From the NCBI GenBank assembly GCA_016278435.1, contig JADQBU010000110.1:1-16038 (forward strand): a stretch of DNA of 16,038 bases. Reading direction: 5' to 3'. The notes below the pieces were generated by a model. The model did no database searches. It saw nothing but the letters and a program-made list of their open reading frames with translations, and was not told where the DNA came from. Position numbers and translations under genes: made by a program. Position 1 is the first letter of the stretch. Each line of letters opens with the position of its first letter. The stretch comes from Halanaerobiales bacterium. Lineage in GTDB: Bacteria; Bacillota; Halanaerobiia; Halanaerobiales; JADQBU01. Positions 14,363-16,038 of this stretch are shown here, in pieces.

Positions 14363-14965
14363 TTATTCAGTGGCAGCTGCTTCCTGCAGTTCGGCAACTA
14401 TTTCTGCTCCAGGTCCAAATTTCATGAAAGCAACTAACGCATTTCTTAATTCAAACCAGAATGTGTTAGAAGAGAAAGTGGAACCGGAAATTACGTCAAC
14501 TTCAGGATTGAAGGAATCTTTTAAACTCATACCATAGTATCTGCTGAGGAATTCTTCTTCCATTAATTCCTTATGATGACTGTTGGCATCAAGTGGTTTC
14601 CATTTGAGGACTACTGCATCAAATGTACCCATCTTGGCATTATGAGCAACATTAACTACTGCAATCATATCTTCAGGATGATTGTAAATAATAGTGTTAG
14701 CCCAGGTACCATAACCGATAACTTCACCATCTTTTTTCAGGGGTACAAATAAGTACTTGTCAGGATTTTCTTCAGACTGAATTACGTCACCAACTTCGTC
14801 GGCACCTACCAGTTCTTTCAAGGCAGCTTTGTAGTCAGCAATTGTTCTCCCGGTGGTAATTTTATCTGTCCCATTTCCAACAATATCCAAAGTCGAAGCA
14901 CTTGCTACACCAACCAGGGTAACTAAACAGAGTGCTACAACAACCATTAATAAAGACTTTCTCAT
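14363..14965 (-). CDS. Secreted FMN-binding domain protein
   Basis: A 200-residue exported flavoprotein; start ATG 14965 with GGAGGG upstream. Residues 1-24 form a signal peptide (RKS, hydrophobic core, ASA) with no lipobox cysteine at the cleavage site, so it is probably released or held by partners outside the cell. The remainder fits an FMN_bind domain as in RnfG/NqrC: a central YGTWANTIIYNHPEDMIAVV region, and near the end DVISGSTFSS (157-166). This aligns with the flavinylation motif Dxx(S/T)GAT, with Thr163 as the likely acceptor for FMN attached by ApbE, and Ser instead of Ala at 162. Its role is presumably extracytoplasmic electron transfer. There are no Rnf, Nqr or apbE genes beside it. 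It stands alone with its own promoter, candidate operator and strong terminator. The electron partner is unknown. Confidence 0.8.
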   Translation of the reverse strand: MRKSLLMVVVALCLVTLVGVASASTLDIVGNGTDKITTGRTIADYKAALKELVGADEVGDVIQSEENPDKYLFVPLKKDGEVIGYGTWANTIIYNHPEDMIAVVNVAHNAKMGTFDAVVLKWKPLDANSHHKELMEEEFLSRYYGMSLKDSFNPEVDVISGSTFSSNTFWFELRNALVAFMKFGPGAEIVAELQEAAATE

Positions 14966-15011
14966 AAAAATAAACCCTCCTTTTTAGTTGTTAAAAGATT
15001 AACAAACCTGT

Positions 15012-15045
15012 AACTAATATAACATGAATAATATTAGTTTGTCAA
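15012..15045 (-). promoter_or_regulatory. Promoter and candidate operator of the FMN-binding protein gene
   Basis: Minus strand TTGACA (15045-15040), 18-base spacer, TATATT (15021-15016). A perfect 9-bp inverted repeat AACTAATAT/ATATTAGTT (15012-15020 and 15031-15039) with 10-base spacing fills the gap between -35 and -10 and covers the -10. This is a typical position for a repressor dimer. Confidence 0.65.
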
Positions 15046-15060
15046 GTTATAATCCAGCGA

Positions 15061-15110
15061 AAAAATGCAACTATGCATCATTATAACTGCTATATAAGCA
15101 GTTATAATGA
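15061..15110 (-). terminator. Probable terminator of the acetyltransferase gene
   Basis: Perfect 13-bp stem TCATTATAACTGC (15078-15090) with GCAGTTATAATGA (15098-15110) and a 7-base loop. A small ATGCA/TGCAT hairpin follows, then TTTTTT on the minus strand. The U run is offset about 12 bases from the main stem, so efficiency is uncertain. Confidence 0.6.
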
Positions 15111-15148
15111 TAAAATTATATTTTCACATAATATTATAATAAGAAACA

Positions 15149-15763
15149 TTATAATTTAGCTTCCATCACAAGCCATTCACCCTGTAAATCCCTTGCCTTA
15201 CCAATTACTTTAAAGCCTACATCTAAATATAATTTTTCGGCGGGTATATTCTCAGGTCTTACCTCAAGCATAACTCGCTCAATATTTTTTTGATTTAAAT
15301 AATCCATGCCCTTCTGCATTAATTTCGTACCAATCCCCTCACCCTGTGTTTCCGGCTGAACTGCTATCTGCAATATCTGTCCACTGTCACCGGACTCAAC
15401 TGCAAATATTACATAATAAATTTTGTTCAATATTATTTTAATTAAAGAAAAAACATTTATTCCATATCTACCAGTTATCCATTTCAAGAAAGCCTTAAAA
15501 ATATATCCAGATACCAGGGCATTTACCCACAACCTGGTAGCATTTTCGATCGCAATTACATAACCCACAATTCTCTCCTCTTCATTTACAGCTACAAAAA
15601 AACCTTCCTGGAAGGTTTTATATAATAATTTGATTATATCCTTGAGAGCTTTTTTTGTGCCAGGGCCGGGATTAACAAAAAATTTTATACTGTCATTAAA
15701 CGCTTGAAAAAATATCTCAGTTATCTGATCTAAGTCTTCAATTTTACAGCGTTTAATTTCCAT
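15149..15763 (-). CDS. GNAT family N-acetyltransferase
   Basis: A 204-residue cytosolic acetyltransferase that transfers acetyl from acetyl-CoA to an unknown amine. The start ATG 15763 has AAAGGAGG upstream. The N-terminus (EIKRCKIEDLDQITEIFFQAF) is the usual GNAT strand-helix opening. The acetyl-CoA motif A is QIAVQPETQGEGIGTKLM, with the pyrophosphate loop QGEGIG at 140-145. Motif B is VMLEVRPENIPAEKLYLDVGF, which resembles the RimI class, and the protein ends in WLVMEAKL. An unusually long hydrophobic insert lies between about 76 and 122 (WVNALVSGYIFKAF, then a stretch rich in Ile and Tyr), where most small GNATs have a short loop; this may shape the substrate site. It lies 40 bases after the preceding small gene and may be cotranscribed with it. 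The substrate cannot be named. Confidence 0.85.
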   Translation of the reverse strand: MEIKRCKIEDLDQITEIFFQAFNDSIKFFVNPGPGTKKALKDIIKLLYKTFQEGFFVAVNEEERIVGYVIAIENATRLWVNALVSGYIFKAFLKWITGRYGINVFSLIKIILNKIYYVIFAVESGDSGQILQIAVQPETQGEGIGTKLMQKGMDYLNQKNIERVMLEVRPENIPAEKLYLDVGFKVIGKARDLQGEWLVMEAKL

Positions 15764-15803
15764 TATCCCGGCCTCCTTTAGTTAATCACTCCATCTCTGA
15801 AAA

Positions 15804-16028
15804 CTATATCATCTGAGCATTACAATTTAAGTATTCAATCACCTGATCTGGGCTTAATATCTCACCATTTTTAAAATCTTTTATTAAACTGGTATAACTT
15901 TCTCTCTGCTCTTCTAAATTCATTAATTTTAAATTAATATCTATAAGATGATTTATGTATTCTTCATAAATATTCAGAGTGAATAACTCACTTTCCAGGT
16001 TATTTAATACCTCCTGTTTGGTAACCAT
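15804..16028 (-). CDS. Small unrecognised helical protein, possibly 5'-truncated by the window edge
   Basis: A 74-residue acidic protein starting at ATG 16028. I do not recognise a family. It reads as nearly all alpha-helical: a first helix with LESELFTLNIYEEYINHLIDI, a second around LEEQRESYTSLIKDF, and a short third at DQVIEYL. There is no signal peptide or membrane segment and only one Cys. The frame stays open to the window edge and no ribosome binding site is visible in the ten bases upstream, so the true start may lie outside. The paired helices with Glu, Tyr and His could recall a half ferritin-like bundle, but the metal-ligand pattern is not there, so this is speculation. It is followed after 40 bases by the acetyltransferase gene. 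Confidence 0.55.
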   Translation of the reverse strand: MVTKQEVLNNLESELFTLNIYEEYINHLIDINLKLMNLEEQRESYTSLIKDFKNGEILSPDQVIEYLNCNAQMI

Positions 16029-16038
16029 GCTCAGAATA

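Noticed and set aside
1..16038. CRISPR arrays, insertion sequences, tRNA or rRNA genes
   Set aside because: No regularly spaced direct repeats, transposase-like frames, or tRNA/rRNA sequence were seen; the region looks like ordinary chromosomal operons.

Overview
All recognisable genes in this window lie on the minus strand, so the biological reading direction runs from high to low coordinates. The base composition is low-GC and the ribosome binding sites are strong AGGAGG or AAAGGGG types. A valine T-box controls valS, several gene starts use TTG or GTG, and the redox enzymes are of anaerobic type. This points to an anaerobic low-GC Bacillota-type bacterium, perhaps Clostridia or Halanaerobiales-like. 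That placement is inference from gene content only.

In transcription order, the right end (about 16038-14273) holds a small unrecognised helical protein, a GNAT acetyltransferase, and a separately promoted, secreted FMN-binding protein that ends in a textbook terminator. Next comes the valS unit: a TTGACA promoter, a full T-box leader with a GUC specifier and its terminator, and valyl-tRNA synthetase (14229-11093) followed by a hairpin terminator.

The centre (10816-4348) is a three-gene operon. It encodes a HydC/NuoE-like [2Fe-2S] subunit, a HydB/NuoF-like NADH/FMN subunit with extra iron-sulfur domains, and a 1363-residue fusion. The fusion joins a 2Fe-2S ferredoxin domain, a GltD/NfnB-like FAD-NAD(P)H module, two ferredoxin motifs and a complete molybdopterin formate-dehydrogenase catalytic unit with cysteine (not selenocysteine) at the active site. 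Together they could connect formate, NAD(H), NADP(H) and ferredoxin in one soluble complex. This is the most interesting system in the window.

To the left are a stand-alone DUF3842 gene with a good promoter and a complex hairpin terminator. They are followed by a compact nickel operon, nikK-nikM-nikL-nikQ-nikO, which runs straight into larE (cut by the left edge). These genes encode an ECF nickel importer with two exported accessory proteins plus the sulfur transferase used to build the nickel-pincer cofactor of lactate racemase-type enzymes. Both exported accessory proteins are predicted to expose an N-terminal histidine after signal-peptide removal, and NikM itself begins Met-His.
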